Shown here: positions 34,385 through 42,078 of the stretch, piece by piece
Position numbering within the stretch: position 1 is the first letter of the stretch
Layout: each line of letters begins with the position of its first letter
Assembly: GCA_016235875.1 (NCBI GenBank)
Contig: JACRII010000181.1
Coordinates: 1-42,900 of the forward strand
Source of the DNA: Planctomycetota bacterium
GTDB lineage: Bacteria > Planctomycetota > Brocadiia > Brocadiales > Brocadiaceae
Direction of reading: 5' to 3'
Length of the DNA stretch: 42,900 nt
Position numbers and translations under genes: made by a program
Notes under the pieces: generated by a model
The model's database searches: none
What the model was told of the DNA's origin: nothing
Seen by the model: only the letters and a program-made list of their open reading frames with translations

Positions 34385-35314
34385 TCAAAGTTCAATATAC
34401 TCAGAATATGCGCCCATTGGTCCAATCTCCAGATAAACGGGCTCTAGATGCTCTACCGCCTTTTCAGGCACCCATACCGAACGCACTTCCTTTTGGTATG
34501 AGTATCTAAAATGCTTGCAGAAAAACAAATCAATGTCTTTTTCTTCTGGCGGATTAAGCGGGTCAACATATTGCACTTGGTTGGTAATGAATCCCCAAAA
34601 CCTTACAAGCTTTTTGAAACTTGCATCTAATCGGTTTAAAAATTCTTTTGCATCATGTATCACCATACAAGCATCAGCTTGGAAATCATCAAAAAGCCTC
34701 AGATCATAAACGTACGACATGCAATAGACGTAATAATTAGTGGACAGTTTGAACGTTGTTTTAACGTTTCCTGTTGGTTTGATTTTGGTTTCTTTTCCAG
34801 TATTTCGATCTACATGAATAATGTTTACGCTAGCCGGATGATGAAAAACGGATAAAATACGCTCATCATCTTTAATCGCTGAGTTTAATGACGCATCGTT
34901 ATAAAACGTTGCTGGAGCAACTCTAATTACTCCATCATCGTGCAATTTTTTTAGATATTTCTTTTTTCCGTATTTGAACAAACAGCATCCTTCGTCAAAT
35001 TTCTTCCCTTTAAGTATCTTTGCGGCACTAGGTGCGCGTGGCCACGTAGCTTTTGGAAATATTTCAGGAGCTAGGAAATATCTTGGTGGCATTCCTGTGC
35101 CTCTGAGACCCATTTCCTCAAGCAGATGTGTCCACATTACCGCCCAATACTCCCCCGCCCTTGATATAGGGCGTAGTCCAATCTTCCCTTCCCCAGTCAA
35201 AATAAGTTTATTCCGAAAGACATCCTCAATTCTCTTTTCTAGTTCTTCTTGGCTTATGTGCTCCATATATCGTTTTTGCCGATATTGAAGTCGCCATAAC
35301 TCATGCCTTTTCAT
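34385..35314 (-). CDS. Uncharacterised protein, possibly DUF2971-like
   Basis: A 309-residue protein of unknown function. The central part (CLFKYGKKKYLKKLHDDGVI followed by RVAPATFYNDASLN and DDER) resembles DUF2971-type proteins, which begin with a tyrosine-rich KY motif and an NDP/NDA step. The C-terminal part has CKHFRYSYQKEVRSVWVP. It has no signal peptide or membrane helix. It sits behind copy B of the leader element, in the same orientation as the DUF4238 gene, and looks like a second accessory unit; no attC site was found at its 3' end. Confidence 0.5.
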   Translation of the reverse strand: MKRHELWRLQYRQKRYMEHISQEELEKRIEDVFRNKLILTGEGKIGLRPISRAGEYWAVMWTHLLEEMGLRGTGMPPRYFLAPEIFPKATWPRAPSAAKILKGKKFDEGCCLFKYGKKKYLKKLHDDGVIRVAPATFYNDASLNSAIKDDERILSVFHHPASVNIIHVDRNTGKETKIKPTGNVKTTFKLSTNYYVYCMSYVYDLRLFDDFQADACMVIHDAKEFLNRLDASFKKLVRFWGFITNQVQYVDPLNPPEEKDIDLFFCKHFRYSYQKEVRSVWVPEKAVEHLEPVYLEIGPMGAYSEYIEL

Positions 35315-35330
35315 ATTTTCTTAAAAAGCT

Positions 35331-35415
35331 AACAAGTTATTATACAGACCTGTATATCCTGCTAAAAGCGAGATACACGAAAAAGTACATTGTGTGTCGG
35401 AATCAAGTTGCATAC
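35331..35415 (-). promoter_or_regulatory. Repeated leader element, copy B
   Basis: Second copy of the element at 34141-34228, placed 17 bases before the start of the 34385-35314 gene. The TATAAT box lies 24 bases before the ATG. The boundary reads GTTAGCT here in place of GTTATGC. The second half has diverged from copy A and the GGCAC/GTGCC hairpin is weakened. Confidence 0.55.
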
Positions 35416-35437
35416 GCGAACCCGCTTAAGAGACATT

Positions 35438-36100
35438 TTATGGTGAACCTTCCTCAACGATTTTGATTTCCTCCTCCGTTAATCCGTACAGTTCATACAC
35501 AATCTGGTCAATCTGACGGTCGGTCGCGTCTATCTGACGCTGGATGACAGTCATATCATGGTCTGTCTTCGCCATGGCTAATTGTTTGTGCAATTCGAGC
35601 ATCTGGTCAACAAGTGCTACCATTTGGTTTTGGCGAGCATCTTCAGATGTCAGATATGGAATTGGAATTCGTCTAAGCTCGGCAAGCGTAGTTTGCCGAA
35701 AGTCATCTTTCGTAGCTATTGTCGAAGAGTTAATGTAGAGATAGGAAATCAGGCGACTGTTAAGAATACCCAAAACAAAGAATATATTCCATTTTGCGTC
35801 TGTGATTACAAAAGGATTAATATCCTTTTTGAAAACAAGCCTTTGGTCTGTATAAGCAACCATAAGTCTATCTTGTCGATTAATAACTCTTCGAATCAAA
35901 AGTTTTGGTTTTTTCTCGTAGAAAGGCTTCAGTGAAACCTTGTTACTTAAGTCAGTATAAACAGTATGTTCAATATCAAAAACATATCTGCGAGCTTGTC
36001 CTTTCTCAAGAAATGGATACCAATCATCTCCTTTAGGTTTTTCGTTTTTTTCAAATCTATTTCCTGCTAATCCTTGTGTAGAAATGGTAAAACTTCCCAA
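35438..36100 (-). pseudogene. C-terminal (target recognition) part of the Type IIG R-M gene, cut off by an in-frame TAG
   Basis: These 220 codons continue in the same frame as the gene ending at 36101, with only a TAG (36101-36103) between. The sequence FLEKGQARRYVFD, then FVLGILNSRLISYLYINSST and IPIPYLTSEDARQNQMVALV, is the typical target-recognition and C-terminal coil region of Eco57I-like enzymes. Independent translation would need a TTG directly after the stop, without a ribosome binding site. It is therefore best read as the tail of a 988-residue protein disabled by a nonsense mutation or split by it. Confidence 0.7.
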
Positions 36101-38404
36101 CTAGACAAATCGTTTATCTTCTAAAATGCGAGAAAGAATTTTTTGAGACCTAGGTTCAAGTATAACTTTAAAATCAGGTGGACTTATCAACCGTATTGGT
36201 ACTTCGGTAAACACAACATTATTAATATCAGGAAACTTCTCTTTCTTTGGAAATCTATAAATTGAATAGGTATTTACTGGTTTGCCACTTAGAATATAAA
36301 TACCTGTATCAACATAAGCATCCTTGAAAACATCGAAGGGCAAGTTTATTAAATTTAATATTCCTACTTTAGTAAACAAATGCTCACGTAATTTTGCAAA
36401 GTTTTCACCTGTTTGCCAGGCAATGGAAGAAATAAATCCGAGTCGACCTGATGGTTTAAGTTTTTGAAGTAGTGCAAGAATAAATACAATTGAAGAATCA
36501 TACTTTCTTTCCAACTGATGATGTTTTTGTTGAAAGTATGCTTTTTGGCTTTCAGACATCATTTCTATTGGAATATACGGCGGATTTCCAATTACTGCAT
36601 CAAAACCTCCCGCCCCCTGCTCACGTCCTGCAGGGGCAGGCTTAATGATTTCTGGAAACTCCTTTTCCCAGTCGAATGGATTGATGCGGTAGCGTTCCTC
36701 GTCTGACACACCCCCGGCCCCTCTTGCTAGAGGGGAGTCCATCTTTTCCCCTCTAAAAAGAGGGGTTAGGGGTGTGTTATAAAAATCCGTGCCAATGAGC
36801 GAATTGCCGCATTTGATGTTGTTGCCGAGGTCGGGTAGGGCACGTTCGTGGAACATCTTCAACTGTTTTACAATGGTCTGTTCGGATTCGCCTTCCAGCA
36901 CCTTGAGGAGGAGCGAGAGTTTTGTTACTTCCACGGCCTGCGGGTCGATGTCTACGCCGTAGATGTTGTTGAGCAGGATGCGTCTGCGTTCTGCGGTGGT
37001 CAGCCTCCATACCCCTCCCTGCCCTCCCACTGAGGGGAGGGTTGTTTGGGCCTGGTATAGCGCAGGTGAGCGGCCGGTTGCCCATTTTTCAGGTCCATTG
37101 GCTATATACCAGTCACGATGCCAGTCGAGCAGGTATTGGTATGCGCCCAGGAGGAATGAGCCAGAACCACAGGCGGGGTCGAGAATGCGGATTTTGGAAA
37201 TCTCCTTCGGGATTGTCTTCCGTAGGGGCTGAAAATTTTCAGCCCTTACCAGTTTGCCAACGGTGTTTTTTACGATGTAATCAACGATATATGTCGGCGT
37301 ATAGTAGATACCGCCTGCCTTTCTTACTTCGGGCTTTTCTTCAACAACGGCGCGGTGACCAGCCGTCAGGCGGATTACCTTGCCCAGGAATTGTTCATAG
37401 ACCTGACCAAGGATGTCGGCGGAAAGGACGGAGAACTCATACGGACTGTCGGGGTAGTACAGGTTTTTGATAATGTCCTTGAGCGCGCCGTCATCAATAG
37501 TAAGGTTGGGTGTTAGTGTATCGGGTGATTCAGAACGGTCTTTTTCTTTCTGGAAATGAAACAGACCGGAATTATAGCGTTCATCGGCTCTGTAGAATAG
37601 CTCACAGAGCCGCTCATACATGCGGTCGCCATTCTGCAAGGCCATGAGTTGCCCATACCGTTCAATACCACGATCTTCGCAGATACGGAGGAATATGATG
37701 CGGTCTATGGTGCGCTGGACGGCAAAATTCAGGTCGTGCTGTGAGAGGTCGGGGTTTCTGAGTGCAAGATTGCGGGCAAGCGCATCACGCCAGGATTCAA
37801 TCTCCTTAAGAAATGCCGTATCAACCTCTGCCGTGCCTTTCTTTGCCTTACTTGATTCGGCATATCTATCGAATGAACCTTTTAATACGGCGTCACGCGA
37901 GAAGATCGAGGCGATCTCGTCCCAGTGTTGCGTAAATTCGGCGCAATTACCCACATACATAATACGGGCGGTGGATGCCTTATCTGTCTTGCTTGGTTTG
38001 ACCCTGCAATCGTAAACGGCAAACTCTTCAAAGTCGGTGAGGATGCTGAGGGGGAGTTTTGCTGACCATGCGTAACGGCGGAGTTGGAACGCAGGGTCTA
38101 TGTCTTCTTTAATATTGACTGACGGCCTTTTTGTTTCTACGAAGAATTTGCGGACGCCGCCAATACGGAAACAGTAATCGGGGGCCTTTGTGAGGCCGCC
38201 AATTTTTATGGAATCTTCGTGGATAACGTCCTTATATGCCTCGGCATAGCCCTTCTCGTTATTTACGTCCCAGCCCAGGAGTTGAAAAAATGGGTCAATG
38301 AACTCCCGCCGAAGCTGGGTTTCGTTGTATTGACCGGAACGATATGCCTCGCGGTTAGTATTAAATCTTTCAACGAGTTCGAGGAGTTCCTGTGGAACAG
38401 ACAT
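36101..38404 (-). CDS. Type IIG (Eco57I-like) restriction-methyltransferase, N-terminal 767 residues
   Basis: A fused nuclease and adenine-N6 methyltransferase. The N-terminal nuclease domain has a PD-(D/E)xK-like site (APDYCFRIGG, then FFVETKRPS near 100). The methyltransferase domain has motif I ILDPACGSGSFLLGAYQYLL, GVDIDPQAVEVTKLSLLLK, and the catalytic NPPYIP. The reading is ended by TAG before the recognition domain. Four palindromic elements lie in frame inside the gene and add peptide segments such as TTLPSVGGQGG and NTPLTPLFRGEK between conserved blocks. It starts eight bases after the coiled-coil gene. If the TAG is real, DNA recognition is lost and the gene is probably inactive. 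Confidence 0.8.
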   Translation of the reverse strand: MSVPQELLELVERFNTNREAYRSGQYNETQLRREFIDPFFQLLGWDVNNEKGYAEAYKDVIHEDSIKIGGLTKAPDYCFRIGGVRKFFVETKRPSVNIKEDIDPAFQLRRYAWSAKLPLSILTDFEEFAVYDCRVKPSKTDKASTARIMYVGNCAEFTQHWDEIASIFSRDAVLKGSFDRYAESSKAKKGTAEVDTAFLKEIESWRDALARNLALRNPDLSQHDLNFAVQRTIDRIIFLRICEDRGIERYGQLMALQNGDRMYERLCELFYRADERYNSGLFHFQKEKDRSESPDTLTPNLTIDDGALKDIIKNLYYPDSPYEFSVLSADILGQVYEQFLGKVIRLTAGHRAVVEEKPEVRKAGGIYYTPTYIVDYIVKNTVGKLVRAENFQPLRKTIPKEISKIRILDPACGSGSFLLGAYQYLLDWHRDWYIANGPEKWATGRSPALYQAQTTLPSVGGQGGVWRLTTAERRRILLNNIYGVDIDPQAVEVTKLSLLLKVLEGESEQTIVKQLKMFHERALPDLGNNIKCGNSLIGTDFYNTPLTPLFRGEKMDSPLARGAGGVSDEERYRINPFDWEKEFPEIIKPAPAGREQGAGGFDAVIGNPPYIPIEMMSESQKAYFQQKHHQLERKYDSSIVFILALLQKLKPSGRLGFISSIAWQTGENFAKLREHLFTKVGILNLINLPFDVFKDAYVDTGIYILSGKPVNTYSIYRFPKKEKFPDINNVVFTEVPIRLISPPDFKVILEPRSQKILSRILEDKRFV
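36606..36641. repeat. In-frame palindromic element 1 in the R-M gene
   Basis: CCCGCCCCCTGC and GCAGGGGCAGG pair around a short loop. It encodes PAPAGREQGAGG directly before the conserved FDAVIGNPPYI. Confidence 0.55.
36706..36778. repeat. In-frame palindromic element 2 in the R-M gene
   Basis: A 73-base element with outer arms ACACACCCC and GGGGTGTGT and two inner hairpins (CCCCTCT/AGAGGGG). It encodes NTPLTPLFRGEK and SPLARGAGG between conserved SLIGTDFY and INPFDWEKEFPEI. Elements of this shape are common intergenic repeats. Confidence 0.7.
37011..37045. repeat. In-frame palindromic element 3 in the R-M gene
   Basis: ACCCCTCCC and GGGGAGGGT pair around a short spacer. It encodes TTLPSVGGQGGVW between PALYQAQ and RLTTAERRRI. 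Confidence 0.6.
37222..37249. repeat. In-frame palindromic element 4 in the R-M gene
   Basis: GTAGGGGCTGAAAATTTTCA and onward contains a perfect 20-base palindrome at 37226-37245. It encodes the RAENFQPLR segment between NTVGKLV and the conserved PKEISKIRILDPACG. Confidence 0.65.
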
Positions 38405-38412
38405 TGTTTATA

Positions 38413-38748
38413 TTATTTTTTTGTCTTTGCCGGTGTGCGCCTTTTTTCCCGTTCTTCAAACCTGCCTTCAATGGCTGCAAGCCGTTCTCTTATCTGAATG
38501 GCAATATCTATTTTTTCGTCCAATCGTTTTATCTCTGTAGTTATTTCTGCTTTCAAGGAATCCATGCGTGTAGTTAATTTTTCGTCTAACGCATCAATTT
38601 TGTAGTCCAGCGAATCCATACGGGTACTTAATTTTCCGTCTAACGAATCAATTTTCTCATCAAGACGCCGTATCTCTACCTGCAGTGCTTTTAGTTCTGG
38701 CGCAACAATGTCCTGTAGTGCCTGTTTCACCTCTTCATAAACACTCAT
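38413..38748 (-). CDS. Coiled-coil protein upstream of the R-M gene
   Basis: A 111-residue protein that is nearly all heptad repeat, with units of the kind RLDEKIDSLDGKLSTRMDSL repeated about four times between residues 25 and 85 and a basic tail ending RRTPAKTKK. It has no recognised domain. The stop is eight bases before the R-M start, so the two are likely co-transcribed. Similar short coiled-coil proteins resemble tail or anchor segments; it might serve as an oligomerising partner, but this is unproven. Confidence 0.6.
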   Translation of the reverse strand: MSVYEEVKQALQDIVAPELKALQVEIRRLDEKIDSLDGKLSTRMDSLDYKIDALDEKLTTRMDSLKAEITTEIKRLDEKIDIAIQIRERLAAIEGRFEEREKRRTPAKTKK

Positions 38749-38827
38749 ATACGCCTCTCTATAGAAAAAGATTAATTTAACGCCTCAATTGTATCACATA
38801 GCTTAATAATAAAAAGAAAAATTTGGA

Positions 38828-39352
38828 CTATGCTCTTTTCTTATGGATAAATCCAATCTGCTGGCGCTTTGGCTCTGGAGGAGTCATTAGCTGTCGAATG
38901 GCTTCAAAAACGACCTTGAATTGAGCATCGTATTTCCTTTCTAAAGTATCCAGTTTGCGCGCCAGGTCAGCATTAGAGGCAAGCATCTGCCGGAGTCTGA
39001 CAAAAGCTCTTACCACCTGAATACTTGCCTGTACAGCAACCGGGCTATTCAAAATAGTAGCAAGCATAATTGCCCCATGTTCAGTAAAAGCATGGGGTAA
39101 AGTTGGAGAAAACTTGAGCCTTTTCAGGTGGTCACAATTTGTGACCACCTCATCTTTCTCCTCTTTCGTCAATTGAAACATAAAATCTACAGGAAATCGT
39201 TCTTTGTTACGTTTCACTGCTTGGTTTAAAACTTTTGTCAGCACACCATAAAGCTCTGCCAAATCAGCATCCAGCATTACCTTTTGTCCCCTTATAACAA
39301 AAATAGCCCTTTCAATTCTTTCCATGGGTACTAAAGATTCTCTACTTACCAT
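38828..39352 (-). CDS. ORF6N-domain protein
   Basis: A 174-residue protein with an ORF6N domain: RAIFVIRGQKVMLDADLAEL followed by YGVLTKVLNQAVKRN, RFPVDFMFQLT and PHAFTEHGAIMLATIL. This domain occurs in phage and accessory-region DNA-binding proteins. The C-terminal third is helical and charged. The upstream frame fragment overlaps its start. It may be a regulator left from a prophage or island; no phage structural genes are nearby. Confidence 0.8.
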   Translation of the reverse strand: MVSRESLVPMERIERAIFVIRGQKVMLDADLAELYGVLTKVLNQAVKRNKERFPVDFMFQLTKEEKDEVVTNCDHLKRLKFSPTLPHAFTEHGAIMLATILNSPVAVQASIQVVRAFVRLRQMLASNADLARKLDTLERKYDAQFKVVFEAIRQLMTPPEPKRQQIGFIHKKRA

Positions 39353-39479
39353 ATCTAAACTCCTTTAATTCCCTTTTGGTGTCAAAGAGTATTGCCCTGT
39401 AGTTTTCTGGTAATGGTTCGCCTTCTTTAAGCAGGCTGACAATCTTCTCAATCTGAACCGAAAGCCTTTCTCTTTTTAT
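39342..39479 (-). pseudogene. Short orphan C-terminal fragment
   Basis: A 45-codon frame without a proper start reads RLSVQIEKIVSLLKEGEPLP and then NYRAILFDTKRELKEF before TAG. It resembles the C-terminal tail of a longer gene, perhaps a methyltransferase, but the family is not certain. It lies between the selA remnant and the ORF6N gene and overlaps the start of the latter. Confidence 0.4.
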
Positions 39480-39589
39480 GAACGAAAAGCTGTCTTTTCC
39501 AGTGCCACCGCAATCATATCAACTTCTTCATCATACACCGTCCGCATATCCAGGAGAAAATGGTCTTGCTCTGTCCGTGCAAAAAACGG
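39476..39589 (-). pseudogene. 3' fragment of a second selA
   Basis: Directly after and in frame with the HEPN stop, 37 codons read FFARTEQDHFLLDMRTVYDE then DMIAVALEKTAF and stop. This matches the C-terminus of the intact SelA (FARIEQDRVHLDMRTVYDD, TIAVALEKIAGF) with clear divergence. It marks an old end of selA, or a piece of a foreign one, now separated from the intact copy by the MNT/HEPN pair. Confidence 0.8.
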
Positions 39590-40003
39590 TCAAACATCGA
39601 GATATCCTTCTTTCTGCAAATATTCTCCAATTGCACATATAATCGCTTCCGCATCACCAACGTCGGCCTCGGAACTTTCGTGATTTATATACTTTTCATA
39701 CTCGTAATCTCCAATCTGTCGATCATGGAAGAGACGCACTATTTTATCGTAGAAGTTTTTAGCAAAAACCCCGCCATAAATGAACTCCTTATTAAAAGCG
39801 CTCATTACAGCGGAGTGCTTGGAAAAACTCAATCCTTTGGTTAACAAAGCTGCCTGAAGTGAATGGAAGACTGCATAATACGCCTTAGAAGCGGCATCAT
39901 TGTAATGATTTTGCTTGTGTAGTTGTTTGGCAACTTCCAGGCTGTCCTTAGCCTTGCCCATCATAACTTTTAATTGTTGTGATAGTTCCTCATCTTTCCT
40001 CAT
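39590..40003 (-). CDS. HEPN-domain toxin of a MNT/HEPN pair
   Basis: A 137-residue HEPN protein: MGKAKDSLEVAKQLHKQNHY, AASKAYYAVFHSLQAALLTK, LSFSKHSAVMSAFNKEF, and the later charged segment RLFHDRQIGDYEY. HEPN proteins are usually RNases held in check by a partner nucleotidyltransferase. The start overlaps the MNT stop by four bases (ATGA), the usual arrangement. The catalytic RxxxxH is not obvious by eye, so activity is open. Confidence 0.85.
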   Translation of the reverse strand: MRKDEELSQQLKVMMGKAKDSLEVAKQLHKQNHYNDAASKAYYAVFHSLQAALLTKGLSFSKHSAVMSAFNKEFIYGGVFAKNFYDKIVRLFHDRQIGDYEYEKYINHESSEADVGDAEAIICAIGEYLQKEGYLDV

Positions 40004-40332
40004 ATATGAACCCCTTCTTTCCGTATATTCATAAATAAGGGTTCATATTTCTTGCTTTCGTAATAACTCCGCTCGTGGACAAACACCGTGATTACTACAT
40101 TATGTTCCCAACCAATTTTGCAGGATACGTTAAATATCTTATCATTGAGTACTTTTGATTCTTGATCTACAAGGACAATGAGGTCATAGTCAGATTCCAA
40201 GTAAGAATCACCCCGTGCCCTTGAGCCAAAAAGGATAATATCCCTGATGCTTTTCCCAAGTTCTTTTTTGAGGGTCTCTGATAATTGTTTTATGATTGGA
40301 TCGGAAATATTCTTTTTTAACTTTTTACCCAT
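40000..40332 (-). CDS. MNT-domain minimal nucleotidyltransferase antitoxin
   Basis: A 110-residue nucleotidyltransferase with the fingerprint LFGSRARGDSYLESDYDLIV near residues 35-55 (GSx10DxD). MNT antitoxins of this kind add AMP to their HEPN partner. The HEPN gene follows with a four-base overlap. The gene lies just downstream of intact selA. Confidence 0.88.
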   Translation of the reverse strand: MGKKLKKNISDPIIKQLSETLKKELGKSIRDIILFGSRARGDSYLESDYDLIVLVDQESKVLNDKIFNVSCKIGWEHNVVITVFVHERSYYESKKYEPLFMNIRKEGVHI

Positions 40333-40426
40333 ATTTCATTATCATTCTGTGCTGCTTCATACTTTATGTGGATAAATCTTTTTACAAACTCTTATAACGT
40401 TGCACTTCGACTCATATTCACTTAAA

Positions 40427-41956
40427 TTATTTGACCACACAATTTCCTGAAAAACCAGCTATCTTTTCTAATGCCACAGCAATCGTGTCGATTTCTGCAT
40501 CATCATACACCGTCCGCATATCCAGGTGAACACGGTCTTGTTCGATCCGTGCAAAGATAGGAGGGGTAGAGTTCCTTAGTTTATTGGCCAATTCTATAGC
40601 ATTTATCTTGTCTGAATGAATACATACAAGCTTTGTTGGGATATTTTCACCCGGCAGCGCCCCGCCGCCCATCCCGGAAAAACCATCTACCATAGAAAGG
40701 TTCATGCAAACCCTGGTTTCTAAACCCACCTTATTTATTACTTTTTTACATCTTTCCTCAATTGTCACAAGAGGCGTTAAAATCATTTTTAAGACAGGAA
40801 TTTTTTTAAGGGCAAGTCCTTCTTCCAGATAGAGCCTTAAAGTCGCCTCCAGTGCGGCAATGGTCAATTTCCCCACACGGAGCGCACGCGTCAACGGGTT
40901 CTTCTTTATTGGTTCAATCCACTTCTTCTTGCCGGCAATGATGCCTCCCTGCGGGCCTCCTAATAATTTGTCTGTACTGAAAGTAACGACGTCAACACCT
41001 GCCTTTATGCTTTCTTGCACCGTGGGTTCATATGGCAGCCCATATTTCTGAAGATCAATCAATGCGCCGCTCCCCAGGTCATACATCACGGGAATATTCC
41101 TGCTCTGGCCCAGAGACACGAGGTCTTTTAGGTCAACTGTTTCAGTAAAACCAACAATCTTAAAGTTGCTTTGATGCACCTTAAGAACAAGTCCTGTATT
41201 TTCAGTAATAGCGTTTTCGTAATCCTTTAAATATGTCTTGTTGGTTGTCCCCACCTCCGCCAATATAGCTCCACTTTTAGTCATGACGTCGGGCATGCGA
41301 AATTCTCCCCCAATTTCAACAAGGTGGGATCGGGAAATAATGACCTCTTTACCTCTGGCCAACGTGTCTAAAGCCAGCAAGACGGTTGCGGCATTGTTGT
41401 TGACAACCAATGCTGACTCTGCCCCTGTGATCGTACAAATGAGTTGCTCTATATTATGGTATCGGAATCCCCTCTTGCCAGAATACTTCTCGATTTCAAG
41501 GGTACAGAAACTTTCTAAAATATTTTGTATCTGTTTTGCAGCCTCTTCTGCGAGCGGCGCCCTGCCGAGTCCAGTGTGAAGGATAATGCCCGTTGCATTA
41601 ATCGCATGCTCGATACCACACAATTTTTGCTGAAGCACCTGTTGTACTAACGGCAAGAGTTTTTGTGGGGAAAGGTCTGTGGCTTGTGACATTACCTCTT
41701 CATCTGAAAACTCCGTATCTTTCACCCTCCCCCCTTGCCCCCTCCCGTCAAGGGCGGGGAAATTTCCAGCCACCTTTGTGCCTTCTTTCTCATTTATATT
41801 TGTTCTATTAGTCAGGGATTGCCGAATGTCTTCTAAGACTTCTCTGATCGCCTCAACGATAAGCTGCCGTGGGTAAAGATCAGTCAATTTCGATATTTCG
41901 GGTGACTCAAGGAGTTCATTAACGGATGGAATTGATCTGAGTATGTTTTGGTGCAT
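40427..41956 (-). CDS. selA: L-seryl-tRNA(Sec) selenium transferase
   Basis: A 509-residue SelA. It has the N-terminal SIPSVNELLESPEI, the PLP-binding region with catalytic Lys in TFSTDKLLGGPQGG, HTGLGRAPLAEEAA, and RALRVGKLTIAALEATL. It converts Ser-tRNA(Sec) to Sec-tRNA(Sec). It is longer than the usual length of about 460 because residues near 60-85 (KVAGNFPALDGRGQGGRVKD) are encoded by a palindromic repeat in the weakly conserved N-terminal region. selB lies 7.7 kb downstream beyond accessory genes. Confidence 0.93.
   Translation of the reverse strand: MHQNILRSIPSVNELLESPEISKLTDLYPRQLIVEAIREVLEDIRQSLTNRTNINEKEGTKVAGNFPALDGRGQGGRVKDTEFSDEEVMSQATDLSPQKLLPLVQQVLQQKLCGIEHAINATGIILHTGLGRAPLAEEAAKQIQNILESFCTLEIEKYSGKRGFRYHNIEQLICTITGAESALVVNNNAATVLLALDTLARGKEVIISRSHLVEIGGEFRMPDVMTKSGAILAEVGTTNKTYLKDYENAITENTGLVLKVHQSNFKIVGFTETVDLKDLVSLGQSRNIPVMYDLGSGALIDLQKYGLPYEPTVQESIKAGVDVVTFSTDKLLGGPQGGIIAGKKKWIEPIKKNPLTRALRVGKLTIAALEATLRLYLEEGLALKKIPVLKMILTPLVTIEERCKKVINKVGLETRVCMNLSMVDGFSGMGGGALPGENIPTKLVCIHSDKINAIELANKLRNSTPPIFARIEQDRVHLDMRTVYDDAEIDTIAVALEKIAGFSGNCVVK
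41722..41775. repeat. In-frame palindromic element in selA
   Basis: CACCCTCCCCCCTTGCCCCC, then TCCCGTCAAGGGCGGGGAAA. The sequence is of the same CCCCT/AGGGG type as elements in the R-M gene, and it adds about 17 residues to SelA without breaking the frame. Confidence 0.6.
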
Positions 41957-41973
41957 AATTTTGTAGTCATAGC

Positions 41974-41999
41974 ATGGGCACGTAGCAACGTGCCCCTAC
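41974..41999. repeat. GGGCACGT-AGCA-ACGTGCCC hairpin repeat
   Basis: A perfect eight-base stem with a four-base loop followed by CCTAC, just upstream of selA. The form GTAGGGGCACG...CGTGCCC is a known kind of intergenic repeat. Position between trpF and selA could allow it to attenuate transcription into selA. Confidence 0.55.
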
Positions 42000-42019
42000 A
42001 GTATTTTAAAAACCATTTG

Positions 42020-42060
42020 TATATTTCTCTGTGTAATCTGCGAAATCTGTGGTTTCGGAT
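42020..42060. repeat. Degenerate TCTGTGTAATCTGCGAAATCTGTGG repeat
   Basis: A weaker relative of the CCGTGG/CTGCG repeats seen at 18330-18420 and 22386-22422, lying after the trpF stop. Confidence 0.4.
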
Positions 42061-42078
42061 GTTTTTCTCAGCGGTTTA

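Noticed and set aside
36101-36103. TAG in the R-M gene as a pyrrolysine codon
   Set aside because: No pyl genes are seen, the enzyme family does not use pyrrolysine, and an ordinary nonsense mutation explains it.
39476-39592. UGA stop of the HEPN gene followed by a 37-codon open frame, near selA and selB, as a selenocysteine read-through case
   Set aside because: The downstream codons are a recognisable selA tail remnant, HEPN proteins normally end here, and no SECIS-like hairpin follows the UGA.
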